NCBI GenBank assembly: GCA_949358305.1
Contig: OX442314.1
Coordinates: 59,591,369 to 59,655,368, forward strand
DNA length: 64,000 bases
Reading direction: 5' to 3'
DNA from: Strigamia acuminata
Lineage: Eukaryota; Arthropoda; Chilopoda; Geophilomorpha; Linotaeniidae
The notes beneath the pieces are model-generated. The model worked only from the letters and a program-made list of their open reading frames with translations. It did not search any database and had not been told where the DNA came from. The translations under genes were made by a program, and so were the position numbers. Of this stretch, positions 21,222 to 31,092 are shown one piece after another (within the stretch, counting starts at the first letter, position 1; each line of letters starts with the position of its first letter).

Positions 21222-21430
21222 GCTGTCCTGCTGTATATCGATGACCTGATATTCTTTTCAAAATATTTGATCAGCACTTTTAAGATTTGGATGCTGTCTT
21301 CGACAAACTGCGACAAGCAGATTTGAAAGTGAAGTTAAGCAAGTGTACTTTTGGGACCAATACTATACAGGATTTATACGGGATTTTATTGACCAGATGT
21401 ACTGAAAAACCTCCTGCAATGATCACGGAT
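21222..21430 (+). pseudogene. Gypsy reverse transcriptase relic related to Gyp1
   Basis: The plus strand contains LLYIDDLIFFSK and, after a frameshift, DQHF, a TAA stop, DLDAVFDKLRQADLKVKLSK and CTFGTNT. This is the same palm segment as in Gyp1 (10396-10787) and clearly the same family, with the stop at the same codon. The match fades after about 21370. No LTR belongs to it here. Confidence 0.8.
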
Positions 21431-21512
21431 CAATGTGACTTTCCCCCACTCAACCGGTAGATGCAACCAGTTTACACACATCTAGAACCCTTTCCATGCA
21501 ATAAATCTATTC

Positions 21513-21550
21513 ATGTGATATCTGTCGTAAGTCCTATTATTCAGTACAAT
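21513..21550. repeat. 38-base direct repeat, copy 1
   Basis: Starts ATGTGATATCTGTCGTAAGT. It is identical to 22281-22318, 768 bases downstream. See the matching finding. Confidence 0.85.
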
Positions 21551-22280
21551 ACGCACAAGGCAAACTAAAAACCAATGACGTTTGACACAATCATAAAACA
21601 TTACCTTCTTGTACCGTGAGAAACGCCAAGGATATCATACATATGCGACTATTTCTCAAAAAATGTGTAACCGAATATCTGGATGACCCAATATTTCACA
21701 TCTTTCGGAGTTATAATTTCGCAGATTCGCACGAATATCGTCCAGCATTAAAAGCTGCAGATTATGCAGTAATGTCGCCATTTCTACCGGTAATAAATGT
21801 TGCTGCTGCAGCTGTTATTATTGTGTGTCACCAGGTCAAATGTGCCTGAAATCCCGAATGAGGGTCTCCTACCACTAGGGGGAGTTGGGTGTATTTTCCA
21901 CGCTTGTGACCAATGACGTAACGTGAACGTACTTCCGGTCACTCGTTTTTCATGAGACGGCGTGCGCTTTGTATCGTGTGCGAATAAAACCTCTCATATA
22001 TTTTCATCCACGAGAATCCAGTCATTTCCAAATACAACAGCAGCAACATTTGCTTCTGCCACAATTATGCGGCAACTACAAAGTCCAATAAATGATGTTG
22101 TACGGAGATTTTTAAAATACATAGCTTTAACACCAAAGGGGCATTCAAGCATAGCTGATACCTATTACAAAATTGCATTAGATTATTTAACCATACCGGT
22201 AACGAATCTTACCAAGGTTAACACTTATTCCATGTTTCAAACCCTTTTTCTCTAAAGAGAAACAAGAGATTGAAAAATTT

Positions 22281-22318
22281 ATGTGATATCTGTCGTAAGT
22301 CCTATTATTCAGTACAAT
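22281..22318. repeat. 38-base direct repeat, copy 2
   Basis: Identical to 21513-21550. Together the copies bracket 730 bases that include an LTR-like stretch (about 21830-22060, with AATAAAACCTC), so they could be edges of an old insertion. Confidence 0.85.
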
Positions 22319-24326
22319 TCAATTAGCGCACATGACTTTGCTTATCTCGCTTAGGTTATTGTTTTAACAGCAAAGTAATGTTTAGTCAGTATCTCTTTAA
22401 TAGCTAAATCTCTTGCCTCTAATCGCAAACAGTTTATTTTGCTCTTCTTTATCAATAGAGCTTTTTAATGTCGATGCAAGACGCAGTAGTATATTTGCAA
22501 AGTTTGCTGTTAACCACAGCCTTCAATGGTTTATTATGCACAATGCAAACATTCTAGTGTCCATAGTGAGGGATTATGCTGAGCCATTTGCAAGCTCGGA
22601 ATTTGTTACGTTTGTTAAGGTGATGCATCGTGCGTATCGTATCATTGCTGGCAATGATGGTGCACCATCATCTCCTATAGAGTGAACTGTTGGTGGTTCA
22701 ATTGTCAACCACCAGATGCCCTTCTTTGTAGCTAAAATGGCAGCCCACGGAAGGCGCAACGTTGGTTTACAAAGGAAAAAACTGTGGAAAACAACTTGCC
22801 ATCAATTGTGTTAGTTATTAAGCCAGTCAAAATAATCTGTTAATGGGTTAAGTTTTTGTATGGAGCCCCTATTAGCATCCTCGACCACCCTTCAACCAGT
22901 CGGTCAAGTGATTGTTGTGTTATTTGCAAGAATTGTGGTAATATTGAATGGCATCTCCTAATGCTGTTGGAAGGCGACCATTATTAAACCGATTGAACCT
23001 GGCCAAAACCAAGAAGAAGACAAACTGCAATTTGAAGGAGCTCAGCAGCCGATGGTGACTCTAGTGGTTTACCTGGAAATTGGTATACACCCCCATCCTA
23101 ATCAAAGACAATTCTATATTGGGGATTTTAGTAATTTTGGAGGCATTTTTGGATGTTTTCTGAGATTTGAGCTACTGCAGTAGTGTGGTGATGGGCCCAC
23201 TACAGCCTCCATGAGCGGTTACATGGATCGTTCAGGTAACTACGATAGAATGGGAATGTTTCACCGACCACGTCATACGTGGGTCTCTCACCCCGAATGT
23301 GCCGGGTCCGTTGCCGGCGTGGCATGCCTTCATGGCATCACCAACACGAGGGTGATGGGCGTCTCTTACCCCCACACTAACAATTAAAGACCATCAACCA
23401 ACCCAATCTGGAGTCTCTTGTCATTATTACTTGAGTATTCGTCCCAAACCATGGTAATCAGTCCCCCGGGCTGACATGCAAAGACCATACCAGTCACAAA
23501 TCTCAATTTTAATTATTTGTTTATAGACATATTACTTTAATTAAAACACCGTCAAGAACGATACAGCAGCACCAATTTCAGTAATTAGGTTGAATTAAAA
23601 GATTTGCTCTCAAAGTCAATTCACTCTCTGGACTGGACCAGAAATGTTCTAGCCTTAAATTTGATAGTGATCGATGTCGCCCAGATTAAGGAGCGGTCGA
23701 TATCCTTGTTCTCTGTTGTCATAAATCATGAGATTACATGGTCACACTGACATTGAATTTGATTTGTTAGATTTAAGTAAAATTGTGTGCACACATGCAC
23801 ACATCAAATGCATTTAGTTTCTGCAGTTAAACAAAGCTTGTAAATTCATTTGAAATAACTTTGTGAAATTATCTTTTACACACGTAAAAGATAATTAAAT
23901 CGATGCACCCATACAAAGTGTAAAACAAAAATAGAAAATTTCAACCCAAGCAGACAAGAGAGAGAACTATTATGAAACTTGGAAACCCTAGATGAAAGAT
24001 GCATAAATGTTTTTCGGTAAGCACAGCAAATGATAAACGAATGTGGTCTTAAAATAGCAAGACATGTAAATGCCACATTCATTTTGGAATGCGGTCTTAC
24101 AAAACATAATCGTGTAAATAGCACATTCATATGGAAAAGCCGGGCTTACAATACAAAAATTTCAAATTCAACAAATATGTAAAGTATACACGAAAGAAAT
24201 TTTCAAATGACCAGAGCTCTCTTCTGGTTCCACCAAGACAAGTCGTGCGCTCAGTTTATCCAGGGGTGACCACGTGGAGGTAGAGAGTTGGATTTTACAC
24301 CCCCTTGAAAAAAACACCACTCAACT
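22319..24326. other. Relic-rich spacer, no supported gene
   Basis: Short frames only. Noted structures: an 8-base-arm hairpin (TGGTGGTT and AACCACCA) near 22692-22715; the 12-base-arm palindrome at 23868-23895; a diverged two-unit repeat of about 50 bases at 24035-24135 (GCGGTCTTA, CACATTCAT). A stretch at 23260-23480 looks like an LTR tail but no partner is visible. Confidence 0.35.
23868..23895. repeat. Perfect 12-base-arm palindrome
   Basis: ATTATCTTTTAC and GTAAAAGATAAT around an ACAC loop. It is a strong potential hairpin in otherwise featureless sequence. Confidence 0.8.
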
Positions 24327-25146
24327 TGTGGTGACCCAGTTGGATAAGTGTCCCCCCAGGGCGGATACTTGTCCTCTGAGTCACTATGAATAAAGAGTCG
24401 TTCCCCCCCGAGTTGGCTCCACCTCCCCATGGCAGGTGTGCGCCCCGAGGGGGAGGAAGCGGCTGGTGGTCAGCCCCCATTGGTTGATCGCCGGCCCTTC
24501 ACCCCACTGCATAAAAGGCCGTGTTTCCCGCCTAAAGTCAGAACTTACACAAACGACACCAAGAACACAGCAACTACCTCACCGTCAGGCCAACTTCAAC
24601 TACAAGTTAGGATTGATCGAGGATCGCTGAGTAAAGTGCAAACTGTAACTCTCACGAAGTCACTTGCGAGCTATTCCTGCGAAAGCACGAGAATAGCCCT
24701 TGTGAAATCACCCAGAATAATCGCCCAGACGATTATTCGCCGAAGTAAGTGTCCGAGTGCTTTGTAGGGAACCCCAAAGTTCCTAGACGAGGCCTCCGCG
24801 ACGCTAAACAAACCCTAGACAACAGGCACGGATAGAAGACTCGAAAGAGCATTCCACCGCGTCCGTGAAGACGAATCCGTGACGAATTAACGACAACTCG
24901 AGACGCCGCCTTTGTTCCGCCGACCACGCGGAATCGACGACGCCATCTTGAGAAATCCTTTGTTCGACGCTGACCACGTCGACTCTAGAATTATTACTGA
25001 GTGTATTTTAAAGGCATAAAGCCTGGTGAATAAATTACCTGTTTATTTACATACATTTGGTATTCATTTGGGTATTTACATAATTGATCACAGGTAAAGT
25101 ATTACACGTTAGCGCTATTTAAACCTATACTAAGTAGGACGCGACA
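24327..25146 (+). repeat. Gyp2a 5' LTR
   Basis: 820 bases, TGTGGTGACC to GCGACA, with AATAAA at 25029-25034 and a CGCCATCTT motif at 24941-24949. It is clearly homologous to the reverse complement of 30243-31056 and shares both ends with the solo LTR at 61139-62136. Confidence 0.9.
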
Positions 25147-25148
25147 CG

Positions 25149-25166
25149 TGGGGGCCCGTCCGGGAT
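25149..25166 (+). other. Gyp2a primer-binding site (tRNA-Pro type)
   Basis: TGGGGGCCCGTCCGGGAT, two bases inside the LTR, complements a tRNA-Pro 3' end with at most one change from the common form. Confidence 0.8.
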
Positions 25167-25229
25167 TTAGAAATAAATCTCAAATCTGAACTTGTGATCT
25201 CTCAATAAGATAACCCAAATCGAAAGAAA

Positions 25230-27908
25230 ATGTCAGACAAAGACGAACAATCCACGTCTGAAACCGAGCAGAGAATGCCCGAAAAGGGAAAAAGGACCTC
25301 CGACTACCACCTAAGATCGGATGGTCCCGTCCCTGAAATGTCCGCAAAGGCGAAAGCCCGAGCGAATAAAAGGAGAGCGAAGGCGCAGAAAGAGGAGCAA
25401 GCTGCATCGCTCGCGGCCCTAGACGGGCCAGAGCGAGAGCGGGTTCCCTTGAATATGCAACCCTTCAAAGATACCGATCCGGAAGCCATAGAAAATCGAG
25501 AAGAAATTCGCGACGTATCGCCAGGACGAGTATCGATATTGATGACCGAGGAGACGAATGAAGCTCCGAAAAAAACGGTCACGGTCGGCACGAACCCATC
25601 GCCACCCACGGCTCAGACGTCCGTGGAGCAAACCCCACGAAAAAACAACGGCGGGACCCCGATAACCTCCCGAGTTACGGCGAGTCCTGCAGTTGTTTCC
25701 TTCGAGGTATCTCACCTAATTCGGTTGACACGGCAAGCTGCCCAACTGAAAGCGATGATAGACATTCCAGTAGGAACGTCAGTCTGGGAATCGATTACTC
25801 TACTCACTGACGCTATCTGCGCGGCACAAGCCCCGACGCCGGTCGCAAGACCAGCAGCGGAGACGCCCATGCCCCAGGTAACGCCCAGTGACACCGGAGG
25901 TTTCGCGCCAGACCCCAACCGGGCACTTCACCAATCCAGAGAGAAGGCCCGCGAAGAAGCCAGACAAGAAGCGACTAATCGCCAACGAAGACTGAGCGCA
26001 GAGCGGCGAGAACTCTGGAAGGAAGAGGAAGAAAGGGAGCAACGCGAAAGAAGAACCACCGAGAGAACAGAGAAACTGGTCCAAAAAATGAGGGAGGAAC
26101 GAGAAGCTAAAATTCGAAAAGAATGGAACGCCACGGTAGAAGGGCGACATCGAGAAGCTCAAGAGTACGAGGACCAATTTCAAGCGCTCGTAGCTCAAAG
26201 AAAAGCAGAAAAGCTACAAATGTTGCGAGAAGAAGCCATTTTACAACACCAAAAATGGGAAGACCAACATCGCGAGAGGTTGAGAGAAGAGGAAGCCAGA
26301 AAAGAAAAGGAACAGTTCCTGAAAGAGAAAGAGGAATGGGACCGAGTCAGATGGACCGAAGAGTACAAAGCAAAGAAACAAGCCATAATAGATGAGCAAA
26401 AAAGATGGGAAGCCGAAAACTGGGAGAAAGAAACAGAAAAGTTCCAAAAAGAGTACGAACAAGGTGTCTCGGGCAGGAAGAAAAGGGAAGAAAACCCGAA
26501 ACGGAAGTCAGAACCCCCAAGCGGCCCTGATACCGACACAGGAGAAGATGCAGCAAAGCCGGCAAAAACGGCAAAAAGGGGGAAATCTCAAAAGAGAGAC
26601 GGATCGGTCCCAAAAACAAAGGACCGTCACCCCTCAAAAAGATCCGAGACGGGAGCAGCCATCGACGCGTTACTCGAAAAGAAAAACGCAAATAAAAATC
26701 GGGAACGCCCCGAAAGCGAGGAAAACAGATGGCATTCTTTTTGCGAGAACAACGACGGAGGGGAGCCGCCGCCATCCGAAGACTCGAAACAGAAGAAGGC
26801 TGGCGGAGAGACCCCACCGAGAGGGCCGAGGTTTCACCCCCAAGGAGATCCCTCCGAGCCCTCCGATTCGTCGGACGACGACCATCCGAGTCGACCGTCT
26901 ACAGGGAGGAGTCAAGAAGGCAGCGATGGGCACCGGTCGAACCGGCCGAATGCTTCAGACCGCTCTTCCCGGAGCTCCAACCCTCGTTCAGAGGAAGGGA
27001 ACTTTCAGGACTCATCTGGCCGACATTACACGATGTCTGAGCTAGGCCGAGCCCTGCTGAACTCTTTCAGAAGAGAAGGAATCGATCTAGGCCATCCAGG
27101 CGACGAACATAATCGCGCTGGAGAGAGGGTTAAGCGCAAATATGGCGTACGAAACGAACCAAGCAGTGAAGCCACGGGTAACATCCGCTGGCAACACTAT
27201 ATTCAAACGCGATTTGACGGTTCGTGGAAGGCCGGAGACCGCTTCCTGGACGAAGTAATGCGTATCAAGAAAGCGACAAAAGCCACCGTCGCCGACATGC
27301 TAACCCACGGGCTAGTGGAGCTAACTACGGGGTCAGCTCGAGAATGGTACCAGGGACTAAAAAACCCAACCTGGGACGATTTTCTCGTCCGTTTCGATCT
27401 CCGATACGGCGAGACTCCAGACGAGATCAGTAACAAATTACGTGGTCTACGACAAGCCCCAGGAGAAACATTAGCCGACTACGACGCCCGAGCGAAACTC
27501 CTGTTTGCAAGAGCGCCGTACGAAATAAACCCCGCTGGTTTTACGATGATCTTTTACGGAGGATTATCGGCCCACTCGCAAAGAATTCTGCTAGACATGC
27601 GCGCACCCCGCACTGGCGATTACCAAGATGTCAGTAACTATCTTCTAACAAACACGTTAGAAATAGAACAGCGGTATTACGCCACTCTGCCCCCGGAAGA
27701 AGCTGACGCGCACGAGAAGCGGTTGCAGACGAGCGCCGAACGCCACAAGACCTCAGAAAAATTAATGAGGCCAAGTGAATATTTGAGCGGCATAATGAGT
27801 CTCACCGAAGCATCCTTCGGACGAATGCTGACGCCTAAAGCAGGCAGTATTCTTCCAGCCAACCCGATAGCTGCCCCAAAGAAAGCACCAGCAGCGACGG
27901 CGATGCAG
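25230..27908 (+). CDS. gag: Gyp2a Gag, incomplete at assembly gap
   Basis: 893 readable codons from the ATG 63 bases after the primer site. Residues 1-240 are polar and probably disordered. Residues about 250-410 are a long Arg/Glu/Lys-rich coiled coil (RREARE-type heptads). Residues 410-640 are again charged and disordered. From about 650 to 810 there is a retrotransposon capsid-like domain (RFDGSWKAGDRFLDEV, then LVELTTGSAREWYQGL, FDLRYGETPDEI, LRGLRQAPGETLADYDARA). The homologous Gyp2b protein continues to a CCHC zinc knuckle, lost here in the gap. A gag with a 160-residue charged coiled coil ahead of the capsid is unusually long. Codons after the Ns (28109-28124) should not be trusted. 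Confidence 0.9.
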
Positions 27909-28108
27909 NNNNNNNNNNNNNNNNNNNNNNNNNNNNNNNNNNNNNNNNNNNNNNNNNNNNNNNNNNNNNNNNNNNNNNNNNNNNNNNNNNNNNNNNNNNN
28001 NNNNNNNNNNNNNNNNNNNNNNNNNNNNNNNNNNNNNNNNNNNNNNNNNNNNNNNNNNNNNNNNNNNNNNNNNNNNNNNNNNNNNNNNNNNNNNNNNNNN
28101 NNNNNNNN
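27909..28108. other. Assembly gap, 200 Ns
   Basis: Exactly 200 undetermined bases inside Gyp2a gag; a round number usually means unknown true length. Homology to Gyp2b stops at the gap, so sequence to its right may not be truly adjacent. Confidence 0.98.
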
Positions 28109-30242
28109 CACAGAAGCGTTGTAGCATGTTCACACAATGTGGAATTTGCAAATTTGAGAAAGCGGCTTTCCCAAGGTTGATAAAACGCGCGCGATCGTGC
28201 GGAATATACAAATAAGTGAAATCCGCAAAATCAGCCATGAGACTGCGAACAGGGGGTCAAGGTATAGGCCGCCGTAATGTTAAAAATAGGGTCCCTTTCG
28301 CACTCCGAGAAATCCGCATGCGCGCCATAAGGATATTGTATCCCCGAGTGTTATTTATTATCTTTTAACCACAAAGTCGAATCACGACAACGTGTGGTTG
28401 AGAAAAATCGTCGTTTTTCCGTCTTACGTCTCGAAAAATTCAGTTCCTTCGAGAATTTTCTCGTTTTTGGCAATTCCCGTTCGTTTATTGCTCGTTCACA
28501 CTTCCCGTGTGGTTGTCGAGCGTCGTCGTCCTTGCGTATTTGTCGTCGAGTTGTTTTCTCGGCGAAAATTAACGCCACGTCGACGTTACGTATCGCATGC
28601 TGTATCCAACCTGGCTGGTTGGCACCAATAGCATCCACAAAATGGTGGAGATAAATCTTCACTTGATGGCTTGACTGGCTCAAGCACTGGCAAAAAACCC
28701 ACTCAGCTTGTTGCTGGCTGAGCAAGAAAAATATCTCATTGTCAACTGACTGTTAACAGCAAGACAGGACTCTGTTACTTTTGGCTGTAACAGCAAGAGG
28801 AAATAACCCACAACACAATGCAATTGTGTTGCAAGAAAATGAGCCCAAAATTGTCAACTTATCACAACCTACAGCAGTGAATTTTTAATGGTTTTCAGAG
28901 TCAGTTTCTAATGGTGTTTTCATGACAAAGTTGCAAATCAGACTGTAGATTTTTGGGTGTTTTTACAGGAAATGCATCCTGTTTCCTGTCTAGCTTGTAG
29001 GCTCGTTGCCCTGGCAACTGCCCCTATGTCTCCAACTTTGCTAATTTTTCCCAGACACATAAAAAATAAAAATAAAAATAAAATGAACCAAATAAAACAC
29101 CAACAGAAATAATTCTGGTATAAAAAATAAAATATAAATTCGGGTCGTGGTTTTGCCAGCGTTTTAAATTGCCAGCGTTTCTGGATTTAGCATTTTTTTA
29201 TTAATATTTTTATTTTTTTTTATATTTTTCCAGCGTTTTATGTTGCAGCGTTTATTGTTGCCAGCGTTATTTGTTTCCAGCATGTAATAAATGAAAATAA
29301 TTAAATAATAATAAATAAATTTGCCATTTTTTAGCATTTAGCGTTTTTCAGTAAATGCAATGTTTTGTGTAAATTTAATTTGCCAGCGTTTTTATTTTCA
29401 GCGTTTTTTTAATTTCTAAATTTAGGGTATGGTAAAAAGTAAGCTAAAACATTTTATGCATTAAGAGAAAAGTAAATATATTGTACAAGAGTCCCCATAT
29501 TTGTTTCCATGTCATCAAATTATTTCCCTAGGACGTTCAACAGAAATCCATTGGAAATTGGATCTCAACTTTGAAAATATGCATTTACCGGTATTCAACT
29601 TTTTTTATTGTCAAGGGTTGGCACCCAAATCTGATACCAGAAATGCTTCTTTTCAATTCAGTGCCAGACTTGTTTACTTCTGCCATTGTTATTCGTCTGT
29701 TTTGTCTAATTTAAACTAGTGCATATTTGATAACCGTTTGAATGGCAAAAGTTGATTGAAGACTGTTTTAACTGCAATAAACTTAGAAAGAACATCCCGT
29801 TAGCTTTCCCGAAAAAGAATAAAAACACTTTTCTAAGTCAAAATTGACCCTAGGTTTGGGCAGGGAAGATTAAGCACCAGGCGAACCTAGCAATTATGGT
29901 TATATAATTATGATTATTTATTCTGAACTTAACAGTAAAAATCTTTGCTGTCTAAACCTCGTGCGGATGCACATTGCGACCGAAAGCAGACTAAATCAGC
30001 CACCGTTTTAACTTAGATTTAAACAACCCTCAGTTAAGCTAATAAATTGGGTTACCTATCTCACTGTGTGGCAGTGGTGTAAAGGTGGGTTCACACTTGG
30101 AAGTAAAGTAAGGTAAAGTAAAGTAAGCTCAGATAAAGTAGAAGTAAGGTAACGCAAGTGTGTTCACACTTGTTTGAAGTTAAAATAAGGATTATCCAAT
30201 GTTGTGATTGCACTTTTTTGTAAAACTTTTAAATATAAGAAC
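28109..30242. other. Spacer with short repeats, no supported gene
   Basis: No coding frame I can defend. 28560-28800 is rich in short inverted words. 29150-29420 carries a dispersed GCCAGCGTTT motif. 30090-30150 is a GTAAA/AAGTA-rich simple repeat between two TTCACACTTG words. It ends at the left edge of the Gyp2b LTR, where AGAAC (30238-30242) would be the target duplication. Confidence 0.35.
29150..29420. repeat. Dispersed GCCAGCGTTT motif cluster
   Basis: Eight or so copies of TTGCCAGCGTTT or shortened forms (CAGCGTTT, GCAGCGTTT, TAGCGTTTTT) in 270 bases of AT-rich sequence. The spacing is irregular. Confidence 0.6.
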
Positions 30243-31056
30243 TGTCGCGTCCTACTTGGTGATAGGTTTAATGAGCTAACGTGTATTACTTTACCTGTGA
30301 TTCTACTAAATATGTAAATTACCCAAATGAATACTAAGTATATGTAAATGAACAAATAGGTTTATTCAATAGGCGTAAGCCTTAAAATACACTTAGTATA
30401 AAACTAGAGTCGACTTGGTCGAGTCGAACAAAGGATTTCCCAAGATGGCGTCGTCGGTTCCGCGTGGTCGGCGGAACAAAGGCGGCGTCTTGAGTTGTCG
30501 TAAATTCGTCACGGATTCGTCGTTCACGGACGCGGTGGAATGCTCTTTCGAGACTTCTATCCGTGCCTGTTGTCTAGGGATTGGTTTTAGCGTCGCAAGG
30601 CTCCGTCCAGAAACGTGGAGTTTCTTACAGGGCACTCGGACACTTCGCAATGGAATATCCGTGGGTCGGTTATTCAGTGTGAATCCACAAGGGTTATTTT
30701 CCTGCTTTCGCGGGGAAATAACACAGTGTAAATTCGTGAGAGTTACAGTTGCACTGGAATCAGCGGTCCTCGATCAATCCTAACTTTTGGTGGAGTTGGC
30801 CTGACGGTGAGGTAGTTGCTGTGTTCTTGGTGTCGTTTGTGTAAGTTCTGCTTGTAGGGCGCGAAACTCTACCTGATATAGGCCAGGGTGAGGGGCCTGG
30901 CTCGGCCAATGGGGGCCGGCCACACGCCACCTCACCCCCTCGGGGCACGCGCTTCCCAGGGGGGGAAGGCGGAGCCAACGCGAGGAAACTGACCTTTCCT
31001 AGTGACTCATGCGGATGGCGTCCACTGGAGGGACGACCACCCGCAGGGTCACCACA
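30243..31056 (-). repeat. Gyp2b 3' LTR
   Basis: 814 bases; on the minus strand it begins TGTGGTGACC and ends GCGACA like Gyp2a. It contains the CAAGATGGCG motif at 30441-30450. A polypurine tract next to it on the right proves it is the downstream LTR of a minus-strand element, not the partner of plus-strand Gyp2a. Confidence 0.9.
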
Positions 31057-31069
31057 CGTCCCTCCCTCA
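31057..31069 (-). other. Gyp2b polypurine tract
   Basis: On the minus strand TGAGGGAGGGACG abuts the LTR start. It is the expected plus-strand primer. Confidence 0.8.
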
Positions 31070-31092
31070 GCTTCGATCATCGATCGGGGCGA

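Larger units (their letters stand above)
24327..27908 (+). mobile_element. Gyp2a: Gypsy element, 5' part, cut by assembly gap
   Basis: An 820-base LTR (TGTGGTGACC to GCGACA), a tRNA-Pro-type primer site and a long gag frame on the plus strand. The frame runs into 200 Ns. Nothing after the gap resembles gag or pol, so the rest is either missing from the assembly or truncated. LTR ends and gag match Gyp2b (30243-63552, opposite strand). Confidence 0.9.

Noticed and set aside
25304-27436. Long minus-strand frames inside Gyp2a gag, and similar antisense frames in the Copia, BEL and ORF3 genes
   Set aside because: They are shadows of GC-rich sense coding with no start context, motifs or homology.
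28109-28124. Last codons of Gyp2a gag after the gap
   Set aside because: The frame across 200 Ns is arbitrary and the sequence after the gap does not match the sister gag.
24327-31056. Pairing the LTR at 24327-25146 with that at 30243-31056 as one element
   Set aside because: They are in opposite orientation, and the second has its polypurine tract on the right, so it closes the minus-strand element Gyp2b.
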